This document shows positions 8,700-18,150 of a DNA stretch of 64,000 nucleotides, in pieces (position 1 is the first letter of the stretch; the number at the start of each line of letters is the position of its first letter). The stretch is from an uncultured Rhizobium sp. (lineage in GTDB: Bacteria > Pseudomonadota > Alphaproteobacteria > Rhizobiales > Rhizobiaceae). The stretch lies in assembly GCA_945952045.1 (NCBI GenBank), contig CAMFHE010000012.1, positions 58,744-122,743 of the forward strand, given 5' to 3'. Below the pieces are notes generated by a model. That model was not told the origin of the DNA. It saw only the letters and a list, made by a program, of their open reading frames with translations, and did not search any database. Position numbers and translations under genes: made by a program.

Positions 8700-9614
8700 C
8701 TAGGCCCCATGCAGCACATGTGTCGCCTTCACAGCCGCCGAAGCGCGGTTCTCGACACCGAGTTTTACATAGATCTGTTCGAGGTGCTTGGTCACGGTGC
8801 GGGCGCTGAGGCCTAGGATCTCGCCGATATCACGGTTCGACTTGCCCTTGGCGATCCACAACAGGACTTCGGATTCGCGATGGGTGAGCGTGAAATGCTG
8901 GCGCAGCATCTCGTCGTCGGATTTGCGGTTTTCGGCGGTGAGGCGGAAGAGGTATTCGTCGGCGCCGATGGTACCCAGGAGGGAAAGCTGCAGGTTCGCC
9001 TGACCTGCCCGACGGATGGTGAAGGGGTTTTCGCGCGCGCTGTCGCGCGTCTTCATCCAGGCGCGGATATGGGTGGAAACGGTGTCCAGCCCCTCGTCGT
9101 TTCCCATGGCCGCATTCACGAGACGGGTTGCCTGCGGCGTCGACCAGCGGATGTTTCCCTCGCCGCCCACGGCAAGCAGATGACGGCCCGCCGCATCCAG
9201 CGCGACGCGGGCGCTCTGCGCTGAGCGGGCATTGGTGAGATGCACGCGGATCCGCGCCCGCAACTCGTCGATGTTGATCGGTTTGGTGAGATAATCGACC
9301 CCGCCGGCTTCCAGCGCGCGCACCACATGTTCCGTCTCGGTCAGGCCGGTCATGAAAACGACGGGCACCGGGCTGATCGCCGGGTTGGCCTTGAGCTTGA
9401 GGCAGGTCTCGAAACCATCCAGGCCCGGCATGACGGCATCGAGCAGGATGATGTCGGGCGTGATGCGATCGACGATGTTGAGCGCCGAGGTGCCTGACGT
9501 GGCGATCAGCACGGAGAACCCTGTCTGTTCCAGCGCTTCGGTCAGGAAACCGAGGGCCTCGGGAGAATCGTCGACGATGAGCACGATGTCGCGCGGGCTG
9601 GCTGTCTCACTCAC
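8700..9614 (-). CDS. response regulator, receiver plus LuxR-type HTH
   Basis: A 304-residue two-component regulator. Residues 9-125 form a receiver domain with acidic pair VDDSPEA, phosphoacceptor Asp in IILLDAVMPGLDGFE, the Thr in FMTGLTE and the Lys in YLTKPI. A linker of about 100 residues resembling a degenerate PAS domain (GGEGNIRWSTPQATRLV) follows, then a LuxR-type helix-turn-helix at residues 238-300 (LTHRESEVLLWIAKGKSNRD). Its start overlaps the stop of the permease-kinase gene upstream (ATGA at 9611-9614), so the two form a coupled pair. The natural target is the divergent urtABCDE operon. Confidence 0.93.
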   Translation of the reverse strand: MSETASPRDIVLIVDDSPEALGFLTEALEQTGFSVLIATSGTSALNIVDRITPDIILLDAVMPGLDGFETCLKLKANPAISPVPVVFMTGLTETEHVVRALEAGGVDYLTKPINIDELRARIRVHLTNARSAQSARVALDAAGRHLLAVGGEGNIRWSTPQATRLVNAAMGNDEGLDTVSTHIRAWMKTRDSARENPFTIRRAGQANLQLSLLGTIGADEYLFRLTAENRKSDDEMLRQHFTLTHRESEVLLWIAKGKSNRDIGEILGLSARTVTKHLEQIYVKLGVENRASAAVKATHVLHGA

Positions 9615-12600
9615 GGGGCCGCGCCTTCCTGTCGGTGCATGGTTTTCAAAAAGGCATCGTAGCCTGCGAGGTCAAAGACCTGCACATAGGCGCGCACCGC
9701 GTCGGTGAAGGGCTGGTGCTCGGGCGTGCCGGCGATCTCGGCAAGCTTTGCCTCTATGCCGCGTACATAGCCGATCTCGCCAAGGCGGATCAGTTCATTG
9801 ACATGGTTTTCCGCGGGGATGACGATGCTGGTCTTTTCCGGCGCGTCGGGCTTTGCCGGATCATGATAGGTCCATTCCAGGCCCATCTGCAGGGCGAGCT
9901 TATCGGTCAATTGGCGCAGGTCGAAAGGTTTTGCCAGCGTATCGTTGTGGCCGGTCTGGGCTGACGCCACCGCGCCGTCGCCGATATTGGCGGAAAGCAT
10001 GACGATCTGGCCCGGCTGGCCGAGCGCGCGCAGGCGTGTCACCAGCTCCCAGCCATTCATGCCCGGCATGGAAATGTCGATCAGGAACAGGTCCGGCTTC
10101 AGGCCTTCGACAAGCGCCAGGCAATCGGCGCCGTCCTTTGCCGTGAGCACGGTGAAATCGAGCGGCCGCAACACCTCTTCCATGAGATTGCGATGATCGG
10201 CATTGTCATCGACGACGAGTATGCTGCGGCGTCGGCCGACATAGCCCTTGATGCGCCGCACGGCATCCTTTGGACCCGTCGGCCGGTCGATGGCCGACAG
10301 CATGAGCCGCACGCGGAATTCCGCGCCCTTGCCGCGCTCGCTTTTCACGGAGATTTCACCGCCGAGCGTCTGGGTCAGCAGGCGCGTGATCGTGAGGCCG
10401 AGGCCGAGGCCGGGCATACGGCCATGTTCGGCATCGCCGCGCTGGAACGGTTCGAAGATGCGCGGCAGATCCTTTTCGAGAATGCCGCGTCCGCTGTCGG
10501 TGACGGTGAAGGTGGCGACCTGGCTGCGATAGGCGACGTCGAGGCGGATTGCGCCGTCATCGGTGAATTTCAGCGCGTTGGAGATGAGGTTGACGAGGAT
10601 CTGGCGCAGGCGCTTTTCGTCGGTGCGCACATAGGCGGGAAGGTTGGCAGGCCGGCTGTGCTCGAAGGCGACGCCCTTGGCCTGCGCCTGCGGCCGGAAC
10701 ATTTCGACGATCTGGTCGAGGAAATCATGGATATGGATTTCGTTGGAATAGACCTGCAGCTTGCCGGCTTCGATCTTGGAAATGTCGAGCAGACCGTCGA
10801 TCAGGCCGGAAAGGTGATCGGCGCTGCGCTTGATGACGCGGATCGCGCCCTGCCGCTGCGGCGGAATGCTCTCGTCGCGCTCCAGCACCTGCGCGTAGCC
10901 GAGCACGGCATTGAGCGGCGTTCGCAATTCATGGCTGAGGCCGACGACATAGCGGCTCTTGGCGCGGTTGGCGGCTTCGGCGGTTTCTTTGGCGTGCTGG
11001 AGGGCGGCGTCGGTTTTCTTGTGAGCGGCGATTTCCTTCAGCAGCAGGGTCGTCTGGCGGGCGGATTCCTCTTCCGCCACCACGCGGCTGTCATGGGCCA
11101 GCACGTAGAACCAGCAGACAACGCCCGCCACAACGGCGAAGACGAAGAAGACCACGGCGATGGTGCGCTCCACCACGGCTGCCGTTTCAGGCGAATGCGT
11201 GCCGACCTGATGGGCGATCAGGGCAAGTATCAAGCCCATGCTCGTGACCGACAACACGGTCGCAATGCCGTAACGACCGAGGCGGGTGGCGAGCGCCGCC
11301 ATGACCGGCGGCGGCAGGATGGTTTTGGCGACGCCTGCGACCTGGGCGTTGAAACGCGCCTTCGGCTTGCAGAGATCGTGGCAGCGACTGTCGAGCGAGC
11401 AGCAGAGAGAGCAGATCGGCGCAGCATAGGCCGGGCACCAGGCCATATCTTCAGGCTCGAACGGGTGTTCGCAGATCGAGCAGGTGATGGTCTGCTGCTG
11501 CGCCCAGCTTTTTCGCGGCTTTCGCGCGAGATAATACTTGCCGCGTGTTCCCCAGGCGATCAGCGGAGAGGCGACGAAGGCGGCAAGCGCGGCGATGTAG
11601 GGCGCAAGCGAGGCTGCGATCTCGCCGAATGTCCCGAAATGCGCGGTCAGCGCGACGACGGCGGAAAAACTCATCGCGCCGAGGCCGACGGGGTTGATGT
11701 CGTAGAGATGGGCGCGCTTGAACTCGATGCCCTCAGGCGACAGGCCCAGCGGCTTGTTGACGAACAGATCAGCCGAAATGGTGCACAGCCACGCCATGGC
11801 GATAATGGAGAAGACGCCGAGCGTCTCCTCCAGCAACCGGTAGATGCCGAGTTCCATCAGAAGCAGCGCGATCGCCACGTTAAAGACCAGCCAGACCACG
11901 CGGCCGGGATGGCTGTGCGTCAGGCGCGAGAAGAAATTCGACCAGGCGAGCGAGCCGGCATAGGCATTCATCACGTTGATCTTCAGCTGCGACACCACCA
12001 CGAAGGCGACCATCAGCAGAAGGGCTGCGCTATCCCAGGGCAGCATGTAGCCGAAGGCGGTGTAATACATCTGCGCCGGATCGGCCGCCCGCGTCGAGGG
12101 CACGCCTGACGACAGCGCCAGCACGACGAGGAACGAGCCGGCGATCAGTTTTGGCGCGCCGACGATCACCCAGCCGGAGCCGGCGAGGAAGACGGCGATG
12201 CGATGATGCAGCTTGCGCTCACCGTCCGGCGGCAGGAAGCGTAAAAAGTCCACCTGCTCGCCGATCTGCGCCATCAGCGCGAAGATGACGGCCGAGGCGG
12301 CGCCGAACTCCACGAGGGTGAAGGGCGCATAGGTGCCGGGCGGGCCGGAGGCATGATGCATGCCGGAATAGGCAAGCCACGCGCCGACCTTCTCCCAATC
12401 CGCAAAGGCGATGAAGACGAAAGGCAGGATGTTGAGCACGATCCAGAACGGCTGGGTGACGAGCTGGAAGCGCGAGATCAGCTGCACGCCATGCGTCACC
12501 AGCGGGATCACCACCACGGAGGAAATGATATAGCCGATCCAGAGCGGCACGCCGAGCGCCAGTTCCAGCGCGCCGGACATGATCGACGCCTCGATGGCGA

Positions 12601-12988
12601 AAAGGATGAAGGTGAAGCTAGCATAGATCAGCGAGGTCAACGTCGAGCCGATATAGCCGAAGCTCGCGCCGCGCGTCAGCAGGTCGATATCGACGCCGTG
12701 GCGGATGGCATAGCGGCTGATCGGCAAGCCGATCAGCAGGATCATCAGGCTGGCGACGAGAATGGCGGCAATGGCGTTGGTCGTGCCGTAGGAGATGGTG
12801 ATCGCACCGCCGATGGCCTCGAGCGCGAGGAAGGAAATGGCGCCGATGGCTGTCTGCGAGATGCGATCGGACGAGAAACGTCGCGCGCTCTTCGCGGTAA
12901 AGCGAAGCGCATAGTCTTCCAGCGTCTGGTTGGCCACCCAACGATTGTATTCGCGCCGGATCGGTATGATGCGCTGGCGTGCGGCCAT
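9611..12988 (-). CDS. NCS1-type permease / hybrid histidine kinase fusion
   Basis: An 1125-residue membrane protein. Residues about 25-470 form a multi-helix transporter-like domain resembling the NCS1 (purine/cytosine/allantoin permease) family. Residues about 500-540 are cysteine-rich (CSICEHPFEPEDMAWC, then CSLCCSLDSRCHDLC), a likely metal-binding knuckle. Two more membrane helices (about 570-625) and a coiled linker precede the histidine kinase: H box GLSHELRTPLNAVLGY near residue 684, N box LRQILVNLISNALKF, G boxes GRGIL and GLGLGL. A receiver domain follows near 922 (ILVVDDNADH; phosphoacceptor Asp in LFLIDISMPGMNGW), then about 80 residues of extra tail. I choose ATG 12988 with AGCAGGA upstream; a longer frame to 13159 would run into the urtA promoter. 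It probably senses urea or a related nitrogen compound. Confidence 0.92.
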   Translation of the reverse strand: MAARQRIIPIRREYNRWVANQTLEDYALRFTAKSARRFSSDRISQTAIGAISFLALEAIGGAITISYGTTNAIAAILVASLMILLIGLPISRYAIRHGVDIDLLTRGASFGYIGSTLTSLIYASFTFILFAIEASIMSGALELALGVPLWIGYIISSVVVIPLVTHGVQLISRFQLVTQPFWIVLNILPFVFIAFADWEKVGAWLAYSGMHHASGPPGTYAPFTLVEFGAASAVIFALMAQIGEQVDFLRFLPPDGERKLHHRIAVFLAGSGWVIVGAPKLIAGSFLVVLALSSGVPSTRAADPAQMYYTAFGYMLPWDSAALLLMVAFVVVSQLKINVMNAYAGSLAWSNFFSRLTHSHPGRVVWLVFNVAIALLLMELGIYRLLEETLGVFSIIAMAWLCTISADLFVNKPLGLSPEGIEFKRAHLYDINPVGLGAMSFSAVVALTAHFGTFGEIAASLAPYIAALAAFVASPLIAWGTRGKYYLARKPRKSWAQQQTITCSICEHPFEPEDMAWCPAYAAPICSLCCSLDSRCHDLCKPKARFNAQVAGVAKTILPPPVMAALATRLGRYGIATVLSVTSMGLILALIAHQVGTHSPETAAVVERTIAVVFFVFAVVAGVVCWFYVLAHDSRVVAEEESARQTTLLLKEIAAHKKTDAALQHAKETAEAANRAKSRYVVGLSHELRTPLNAVLGYAQVLERDESIPPQRQGAIRVIKRSADHLSGLIDGLLDISKIEAGKLQVYSNEIHIHDFLDQIVEMFRPQAQAKGVAFEHSRPANLPAYVRTDEKRLRQILVNLISNALKFTDDGAIRLDVAYRSQVATFTVTDSGRGILEKDLPRIFEPFQRGDAEHGRMPGLGLGLTITRLLTQTLGGEISVKSERGKGAEFRVRLMLSAIDRPTGPKDAVRRIKGYVGRRRSILVVDDNADHRNLMEEVLRPLDFTVLTAKDGADCLALVEGLKPDLFLIDISMPGMNGWELVTRLRALGQPGQIVMLSANIGDGAVASAQTGHNDTLAKPFDLRQLTDKLALQMGLEWTYHDPAKPDAPEKTSIVIPAENHVNELIRLGEIGYVRGIEAKLAEIAGTPEHQPFTDAVRAYVQVFDLAGYDAFLKTMHRQEGAAP

Positions 12989-13102
12989 CGTGTCCTGCTG
13001 TTCCCCATCGCCGTTTGCCGGCTGTCTGATCGTCGTAACACAGATGGGCCGGCGCCGAAATTGGTGCGACGCGGCAAATGCTTCCTGATTACCCCCGGCA
13101 CC

Positions 13103-13118
13103 TACGTAGAATGACGTA
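13103..13118. promoter_or_regulatory. inverted repeat in the kinase/urtA divergent promoter region
   Basis: TACGTAGAATGACGTA is an inverted repeat (TACGT / ACGTA, 6-base spacer) in the 225-bp gap between the divergent kinase gene and urtA, 96 bp before the urtA start. It is a plausible site for the adjacent LuxR-type response regulator. The assignment rests on position only. Confidence 0.4.
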
Positions 13119-13213
13119 TGTGCGATGCAGCATGTCAGGCCGATAGTCCCTGTCAGCAACGGTTAAAAACCAATCCGCTCCGTTGCGGTCAAAAGAACAG
13201 AGGGGTTCAGACC

Positions 13214-14506
13214 ATGTCCATCAAGGCGCGCGCCACCGGCGCATTGCTCGCAGCCATTCTCTCGACGACGGCGTTTCACGGCGCGTTCGCGGCCGAAGAC
13301 ACGATCAAGGTCGGCATCCTGCATTCGCTTTCGGGCACGATGGCGATTTCCGAGACGACGCTCAAGGACGCCATGCTGATGCTCATCGACGAGCAGAACA
13401 AGAAGGGCGGCCTGCTCGGCAAGAAGCTCGAAGCCGTCGTCGTCGATCCCGCCTCCGACTGGCCGCTTTTCGCCGAAAAGGCGCGCGAGCTGATTTCCGT
13501 CGACAAGGTCTCTGCCGTCTTCGGTTGCTGGACCTCGGTCTCGCGCAAATCGGTTCTGCCGGTCTTCGAAGAGCTGAATTCGATCCTCTTCTATCCTGTC
13601 CAGTACGAAGGCGAGGAAAGCCAGCGCAACGTCTTCTACACCGGGGCCGCGCCGAACCAGCAGGCGATCCCCGCCGTCGATTACCTGATGAACAACGAAG
13701 GCGTCGAGCGCTGGGTTCTCGCCGGCACCGACTACGTCTATCCGCGCACCACCAACAAGATCCTCGAAGCCTATCTCAAGTCCAAGGGCGTGAAGGCCGA
13801 GGACATCATGGTCAACTACACGCCGTTCGGCCATTCCGACTGGCAGACGATCGTCTCCGACATCAAGAAATTCGGCTCCGCCGGCAAGAAGACCGCCGTC
13901 GTCTCAACCATCAACGGCGACGCCAACGTCCCCTTCTACAAGGAACTCGGCAACCAGGGCGTCAAGGCCGAAGATATCCCGGTCGTCGCCTTCTCGGTCG
14001 GCGAAGAGGAACTGGCCGGCCTCGATACTGCGCCGCTCGTCGGGCATCTTGCCGCCTGGAACTACTTCGAATCCGTCGACAATCCCGCCAACGCCCAATT
14101 CATCAAGACCTGGAAAGCCTTTACCAAGAACGACAAGCGCGTCACCAACGACCCGATGGAAGCGAGCTATATCGGCTTCAACATGTGGCTGAAGGCCGTC
14201 GAAAAGGCCGGCACCACCGATACGGACGCCGTGCTCGACGCGATGATCGGCGTCTCCGTGCCGAACCTCTCGGGCGGCTATTCCACCATGATGCCGAACC
14301 ATCACATCACCAAGCCGGTGCTGATCGGCGAAATCCAGGCGGACGGTCAGTTCGAAACGGTCTGGCAGACCCCCGGGCTCGTCGCCGGCGACGAATGGTC
14401 CGACTTCCTGCCGGACTCCAAGGATCTGATCGCCGATTGGCGCAAGCCGATGAGCTGCGGCAACTTCAACGTCGCCACCGGCAAGTGCGGCGGCAAGGGC
14501 TCCTGA
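13214..14506 (+). CDS. urtA: urea ABC transporter substrate-binding protein UrtA
   Basis: A 430-residue periplasmic binding protein of the amide/urea class. The signal peptide (MSIKARATGALLAAILSTTA, cleaved after about AFA at residue 28) is followed by DTIKVGILHSLSGTMAISE. UrtA hallmarks include VFGCWTSVSRKSVLPVFEE, LFYPVQYEGEE and DYVYPRTTNKILEAYL, plus the C-terminal MSCGNFNVATGKCGGKGS. The ATG at 13214 follows AGAGGGG; a longer in-frame start at 13118 would lie inside the regulatory region. First gene of urtABCDE; a stem-loop after it probably keeps its level above that of the membrane parts. Confidence 0.97.
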   Translation: MSIKARATGALLAAILSTTAFHGAFAAEDTIKVGILHSLSGTMAISETTLKDAMLMLIDEQNKKGGLLGKKLEAVVVDPASDWPLFAEKARELISVDKVSAVFGCWTSVSRKSVLPVFEELNSILFYPVQYEGEESQRNVFYTGAAPNQQAIPAVDYLMNNEGVERWVLAGTDYVYPRTTNKILEAYLKSKGVKAEDIMVNYTPFGHSDWQTIVSDIKKFGSAGKKTAVVSTINGDANVPFYKELGNQGVKAEDIPVVAFSVGEEELAGLDTAPLVGHLAAWNYFESVDNPANAQFIKTWKAFTKNDKRVTNDPMEASYIGFNMWLKAVEKAGTTDTDAVLDAMIGVSVPNLSGGYSTMMPNHHITKPVLIGEIQADGQFETVWQTPGLVAGDEWSDFLPDSKDLIADWRKPMSCGNFNVATGKCGGKGS

Positions 14507-14527
14507 TTTCCTGTAGCGATCCTCACT

Positions 14528-14564
14528 GCATCCCGGCGTTCGATGCGCCGGGATGCCTTCCTTT
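14528..14564 (+). terminator. stem-loop between urtA and urtB (attenuator-like)
   Basis: An 11-bp perfect stem GCATCCCGGCG / CGCCGGGATGC with a 7-base loop, followed by the pyrimidine run CTTCCTTTCC. It ends about 23 bp before the urtB start. It probably acts as a partial terminator or 3' RNA stabiliser. Confidence 0.65.
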
Positions 14565-14587
14565 CCCGAGTGTTTCGAGGCCATGAG

Positions 14588-16219
14588 ATGCAGACGCAGC
14601 CCATCCATCGTTTCCTGCAATGCCTGCTCGCCGCCTTCGGTCTTGTCGTGACGCTGCTTGCCACCGACCTCAGGGCGGCGGACGATCTGCGCGCCATGAT
14701 CGACGCGCTCGGCAAAGGCAATTTTCAGGAAAACCAGAAGCAGGTCGAGGCGCTCGCCAAGACCGGCGATCCGAAGATCGTGCCGGCGCTCGAAGCGCTT
14801 TCCGATGGCGACCTTTACCGGCGCAAGGCCGATGGCATCGTCTTCATCGTCAAGCCGGCCGGCGACAATCTCACGCTGGTCGACGCGCTGTCCGGCGAGC
14901 AAGCCGGCGAAGAGGCCAAGGCCGCGCTCGAAAAGATCAAGGTCAACAACGGCCTTCGCCGCGCCATCCGCGCCGCCCTTGGCGGATTGACGCTGATGAG
15001 CCCGGATGTCGCGGTGCGGCTGCAGGCTGCCGGCACGATCCTGCGCACGCCCTCGGCGGACGCGCTGGACGGCCTCGAAACCGCGCTGGCCGCAGAAACG
15101 GACGGTACGGTGAAAACCGTGCTCGAACGCGCCCGCGCCGCGTCCATCCTCGTTTCAGACCGCCCCGTGTCGGAGAAGAAGGCGGCCATCGCCACCGTCG
15201 TCGAGACGGGCGGACGCGACTCGCTGTCGCTGCTCTCAAGCGCGCTTGCCTCCGCCGATGACAGCCTGCGCCCCGATATCGAGGCCGGCATACGCCATAT
15301 CGAGGACCAGCTGGCCTTTTGGGCCGCCGGACAGAATATCTGGTATGGCCTGTCGCTCGGCTCAGTGCTCCTGCTTGCCGCAATCGGCCTCGCCATCACC
15401 TTCGGCGTGATGGGCATCATCAACATGGCGCATGGCGAGATGGTCATGCTCGGGGCCTACACGACCTTCGTCGTGCAGCATGTCATCCGCACCGCCTATC
15501 CCGGCCTGTTCGACTGGTCGCTGGCGATTGCGCTGCCGCTCGCCTTCCTTGTTACCGGCGCGGTCGGGCTCGTCATGGAGCGCGGCATCATCCGTTTCCT
15601 CTATGGACGGCCGCTGGAAACGCTGCTCGCCACCTGGGGCGTCTCGCTGATGCTGCAGCAGGCGGTGCGCTCGATCTTCGGCCCGACAAACCAGGAGGTC
15701 GGCAATCCCTCGTGGATGTCCGGCGCCTTCGATCTCGGCGGATTGACGATCACCTGGAACCGCCTGTGGATCATCGTCTTTTCGCTCGCCGTCTTTGCCT
15801 TCCTGCTGTTCCTGCTCAAGAAAACGCCGATGGGACTGCAGATGCGCGCCGTCACCCAGAACCGCCGCATGGCGTCCTCCATGGGTATCCGCACACCCTG
15901 GGTCGATGCGCTGACCTTCGCGCTCGGCTCCGGCATTGCGGGGATCGCCGGGGTGGCGCTTAGCCAGATCGACAACGTCTCGCCCAATCTCGGCCAGGGT
16001 TACATCATCGACAGCTTCATGGTCGTGGTCTTCGGCGGCGTCGGCAATCTCTGGGGCACGCTGGTCGGCGCCTTCACGCTCGGTATCCTCAACAAATTCC
16101 TCGAGCCTTATGCCGGCGCGGTGCTCGGCAAGATCCTCGTGCTCGTGCTGATCATCCTCTTCATCCAGAAACGGCCGCGCGGCCTCTTCGCACTCAAGGG
16201 CAGGGCGGTGGAAGCATGA
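14588..16219 (+). CDS. urtB: urea ABC transporter permease UrtB
   Basis: A 543-residue inner-membrane permease of the LivH type, with the long N-terminal extension typical of UrtB. A secretion signal (residues 1-33) and about 215 residues of periplasmic helical repeats (DDLRAMIDALGKGNFQENQK and related) precede the permease domain, which starts near residue 250 (WYGLSLGSVLLLAAIGLAIT). GVMGIINMAHGEMVMLGAY and VVVFGGVGNLWGTLVGAFTL are LivH-family signatures. The ATG at 14588 is the last of two nearby ATGs; the stop overlaps urtC by four bases. Confidence 0.96.
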   Translation: MQTQPIHRFLQCLLAAFGLVVTLLATDLRAADDLRAMIDALGKGNFQENQKQVEALAKTGDPKIVPALEALSDGDLYRRKADGIVFIVKPAGDNLTLVDALSGEQAGEEAKAALEKIKVNNGLRRAIRAALGGLTLMSPDVAVRLQAAGTILRTPSADALDGLETALAAETDGTVKTVLERARAASILVSDRPVSEKKAAIATVVETGGRDSLSLLSSALASADDSLRPDIEAGIRHIEDQLAFWAAGQNIWYGLSLGSVLLLAAIGLAITFGVMGIINMAHGEMVMLGAYTTFVVQHVIRTAYPGLFDWSLAIALPLAFLVTGAVGLVMERGIIRFLYGRPLETLLATWGVSLMLQQAVRSIFGPTNQEVGNPSWMSGAFDLGGLTITWNRLWIIVFSLAVFAFLLFLLKKTPMGLQMRAVTQNRRMASSMGIRTPWVDALTFALGSGIAGIAGVALSQIDNVSPNLGQGYIIDSFMVVVFGGVGNLWGTLVGAFTLGILNKFLEPYAGAVLGKILVLVLIILFIQKRPRGLFALKGRAVEA

Positions 16220-17376
16220 TCACCTCGTTTATTCTCAAGGCGCTCGACCGCAACATCGTTATCGTCGTCGCGATCCTGCTTGCCATCGCCACGCTTGTTC
16301 CGGCGCTGAACCTGCTGACGGCGCCGGACCACCCGCTGCATGTGCCGACCTATATCGTCTCCTTGTTCGGCAAATATCTCACCTATGCGCTGCTGGCGCT
16401 GGCGCTCGATCTCGTCTGGGGCTTCTGCGGCATCCTTTCGCTCGGCCACGCCGCCTTCTTCGCGCTCGGCGGCTATGCCATGGGCATGTATCTCATGCGC
16501 CAGATCGGCGCGCGCGGCTCCTATGGCAATCCACTGCTGCCGGATTTCATGGTCTTCCTCAACTGGAAGGAACTGCCCTGGTTCTGGCAGGGCTTCGACA
16601 TGTTCTGGTTCGCGGCGCTGATGGCCATCGTCGTGCCCGGCCTGCTCGCCTTCGTCTTCGGCTGGTTCGCCTTCCGCTCCCGCGTCAACGGCGTCTATCT
16701 GTCGATCATCACCCAGGCGATGACCTTCGCCCTGCTGCTTGCCTTTTTCCGCAACGACATGGGCTTCGGCGGCAATAACGGCCTGACGGACTTCAAGGAC
16801 ATCATGGGCTTCAACATCCAGTCGGACGGCACGCGGTCTGCGCTTTTTGCCGCTTCCGCCATCGCCCTGGCTCTGTCGCTGGTGATCACCTCGGGCATCG
16901 TGCGCTCGAAATACGGCAAGGTCCTCGTCGGCGTGCGCGATGCCGAAAGCCGCACGCGCTTCCTCGGCTACCGTGTCGAGCACATGAAGCTTTTCGCCTT
17001 CGTCGTCTCGGCCATGATGGCGGGCGTTGCCGGCGCGCTCTATGTGCCGCAGGTCGGCATCATCAATCCCGGCGAATTCGAGCCCGCCAATTCCATCGAG
17101 GTCGTCATCTGGACGGCGGTCGGCGGGCGCGGAACGTTGATCGGCCCGATCGTCGGCGCCATCCTCGTCAATGGCGGCAAGAGCGTCTTCACCGCCGCCT
17201 TCCCGGAATTCTGGCTCTTCGCGCTCGGCGGCCTCTTCGTGCTCGTCACGCTGTTCCTGCCCAAAGGCATCGTCGGCACGGCGCGACAGGCCGTCGTACG
17301 GCGCAAGGAATATCGGAGGGCGAAGGAAGCGGAGGCGGAAAGCGCCTTCGCGGCAGAACCCCGGGCGGCGGAGTAA
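16216..17376 (+). CDS. urtC: urea ABC transporter permease UrtC
   Basis: A 386-residue LivM-type permease. LDLVWGFCGILSLGHAAFFA (residues 70-90) and the C-terminal AVGGRGTLIGPIVGAILVNG are family signatures. About ten hydrophobic segments are visible, and the inserted loop with LLPDFMVFLNWKELPW is characteristic of UrtC rather than LivM. It overlaps urtB (ATGA) and is followed after 5 bp by urtD. Confidence 0.96.
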   Translation: MITSFILKALDRNIVIVVAILLAIATLVPALNLLTAPDHPLHVPTYIVSLFGKYLTYALLALALDLVWGFCGILSLGHAAFFALGGYAMGMYLMRQIGARGSYGNPLLPDFMVFLNWKELPWFWQGFDMFWFAALMAIVVPGLLAFVFGWFAFRSRVNGVYLSIITQAMTFALLLAFFRNDMGFGGNNGLTDFKDIMGFNIQSDGTRSALFAASAIALALSLVITSGIVRSKYGKVLVGVRDAESRTRFLGYRVEHMKLFAFVVSAMMAGVAGALYVPQVGIINPGEFEPANSIEVVIWTAVGGRGTLIGPIVGAILVNGGKSVFTAAFPEFWLFALGGLFVLVTLFLPKGIVGTARQAVVRRKEYRRAKEAEAESAFAAEPRAAE

Positions 17377-17381
17377 CCGGC

Positions 17382-18146
17382 ATGAGCACGCTTATCAACA
17401 ATTCCAAACCGACGAGCATCCTTTATCTCGACGGCGTCTCCGTCTCATTCGATGGTTTCAAGGCGCTGAATTCGCTCTCCTTCGTCATCGAGCCCGGCGA
17501 ATTGCGCGCCATCATCGGCCCGAATGGCGCCGGCAAGACGACGATGATGGACATCATCACCGGCAAGACACGGCCGGATACGGGCGAGGTCTTCTTTAAA
17601 GGCACGATCGATCTCACCCGGAAAGACGAGGCGGAAATCGCCCAGATCGGCATCGGCCGAAAATTCCAGAAGCCGACGGTCTTCGAAAGCCACACGATCT
17701 GGGACAATCTGGAACTGGCGCTGAACCGCAAGCGTGGCGTCTTCTCCACCTTGTTCTACCGCCTGACCGCCGAGGACAAGGCCCGCATCGAGGATATCCT
17801 CGCGACCGTACGCCTGACCAGCCGCAGGAACGACTACGCGGCCAATCTCAGCCACGGCCAGAAGCAATGGCTGGAAATCGGCATGCTGCTCGCGCAGGAG
17901 CCGGAACTGCTGCTGGTCGATGAGCCCGTCGCCGGCATGACGGATGCCGAGACGGCGGAAACCGCGATCCTTCTCAAGGAGATCGCCAAGACCCGCTCGG
18001 TGGTCGTTGTCGAACATGACATGGGTTTCATCCGCGATCTCGGTGTGAAGGTCACGTGCCTTGCCGAAGGTTCGGTTCTGGCGGAAGGCTCGATCGATTT
18101 CGTCAGCGCCGACCAGAAGGTCATCGAAAACTATCTGGGGAGATGA
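17382..18146 (+). CDS. urtD: urea ABC transporter ATPase UrtD
   Basis: A 254-residue LivG-type ATPase. Walker A GPNGAGKTT at residues 46-54, the ABC signature LSHGQKQWLEIGMLL (the LSHGQ form is usual in UrtD), Walker B ELLLVDEPVAGM and the switch His in VVEHDMGF. It pairs with UrtE on the cytoplasmic side of UrtBC. Spacing to neighbours is 4-5 bp on both sides, as expected in one transcript. Confidence 0.96.
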   Translation: MSTLINNSKPTSILYLDGVSVSFDGFKALNSLSFVIEPGELRAIIGPNGAGKTTMMDIITGKTRPDTGEVFFKGTIDLTRKDEAEIAQIGIGRKFQKPTVFESHTIWDNLELALNRKRGVFSTLFYRLTAEDKARIEDILATVRLTSRRNDYAANLSHGQKQWLEIGMLLAQEPELLLVDEPVAGMTDAETAETAILLKEIAKTRSVVVVEHDMGFIRDLGVKVTCLAEGSVLAEGSIDFVSADQKVIENYLGR

Positions 18147-18150
18147 GGCG

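Noticed and set aside
10193..12109. Plus-strand open frame of 638 codons inside the permease-kinase gene
   Set aside because: The minus strand encodes recognisable permease, kinase and receiver motifs over the same bases; the plus frame has no motif.
12989..13213. Sigma-54 promoter for urtA
   Set aside because: I looked for GG-N10-GC with the usual flanks. The nearest match is poor and on neither strand well placed.
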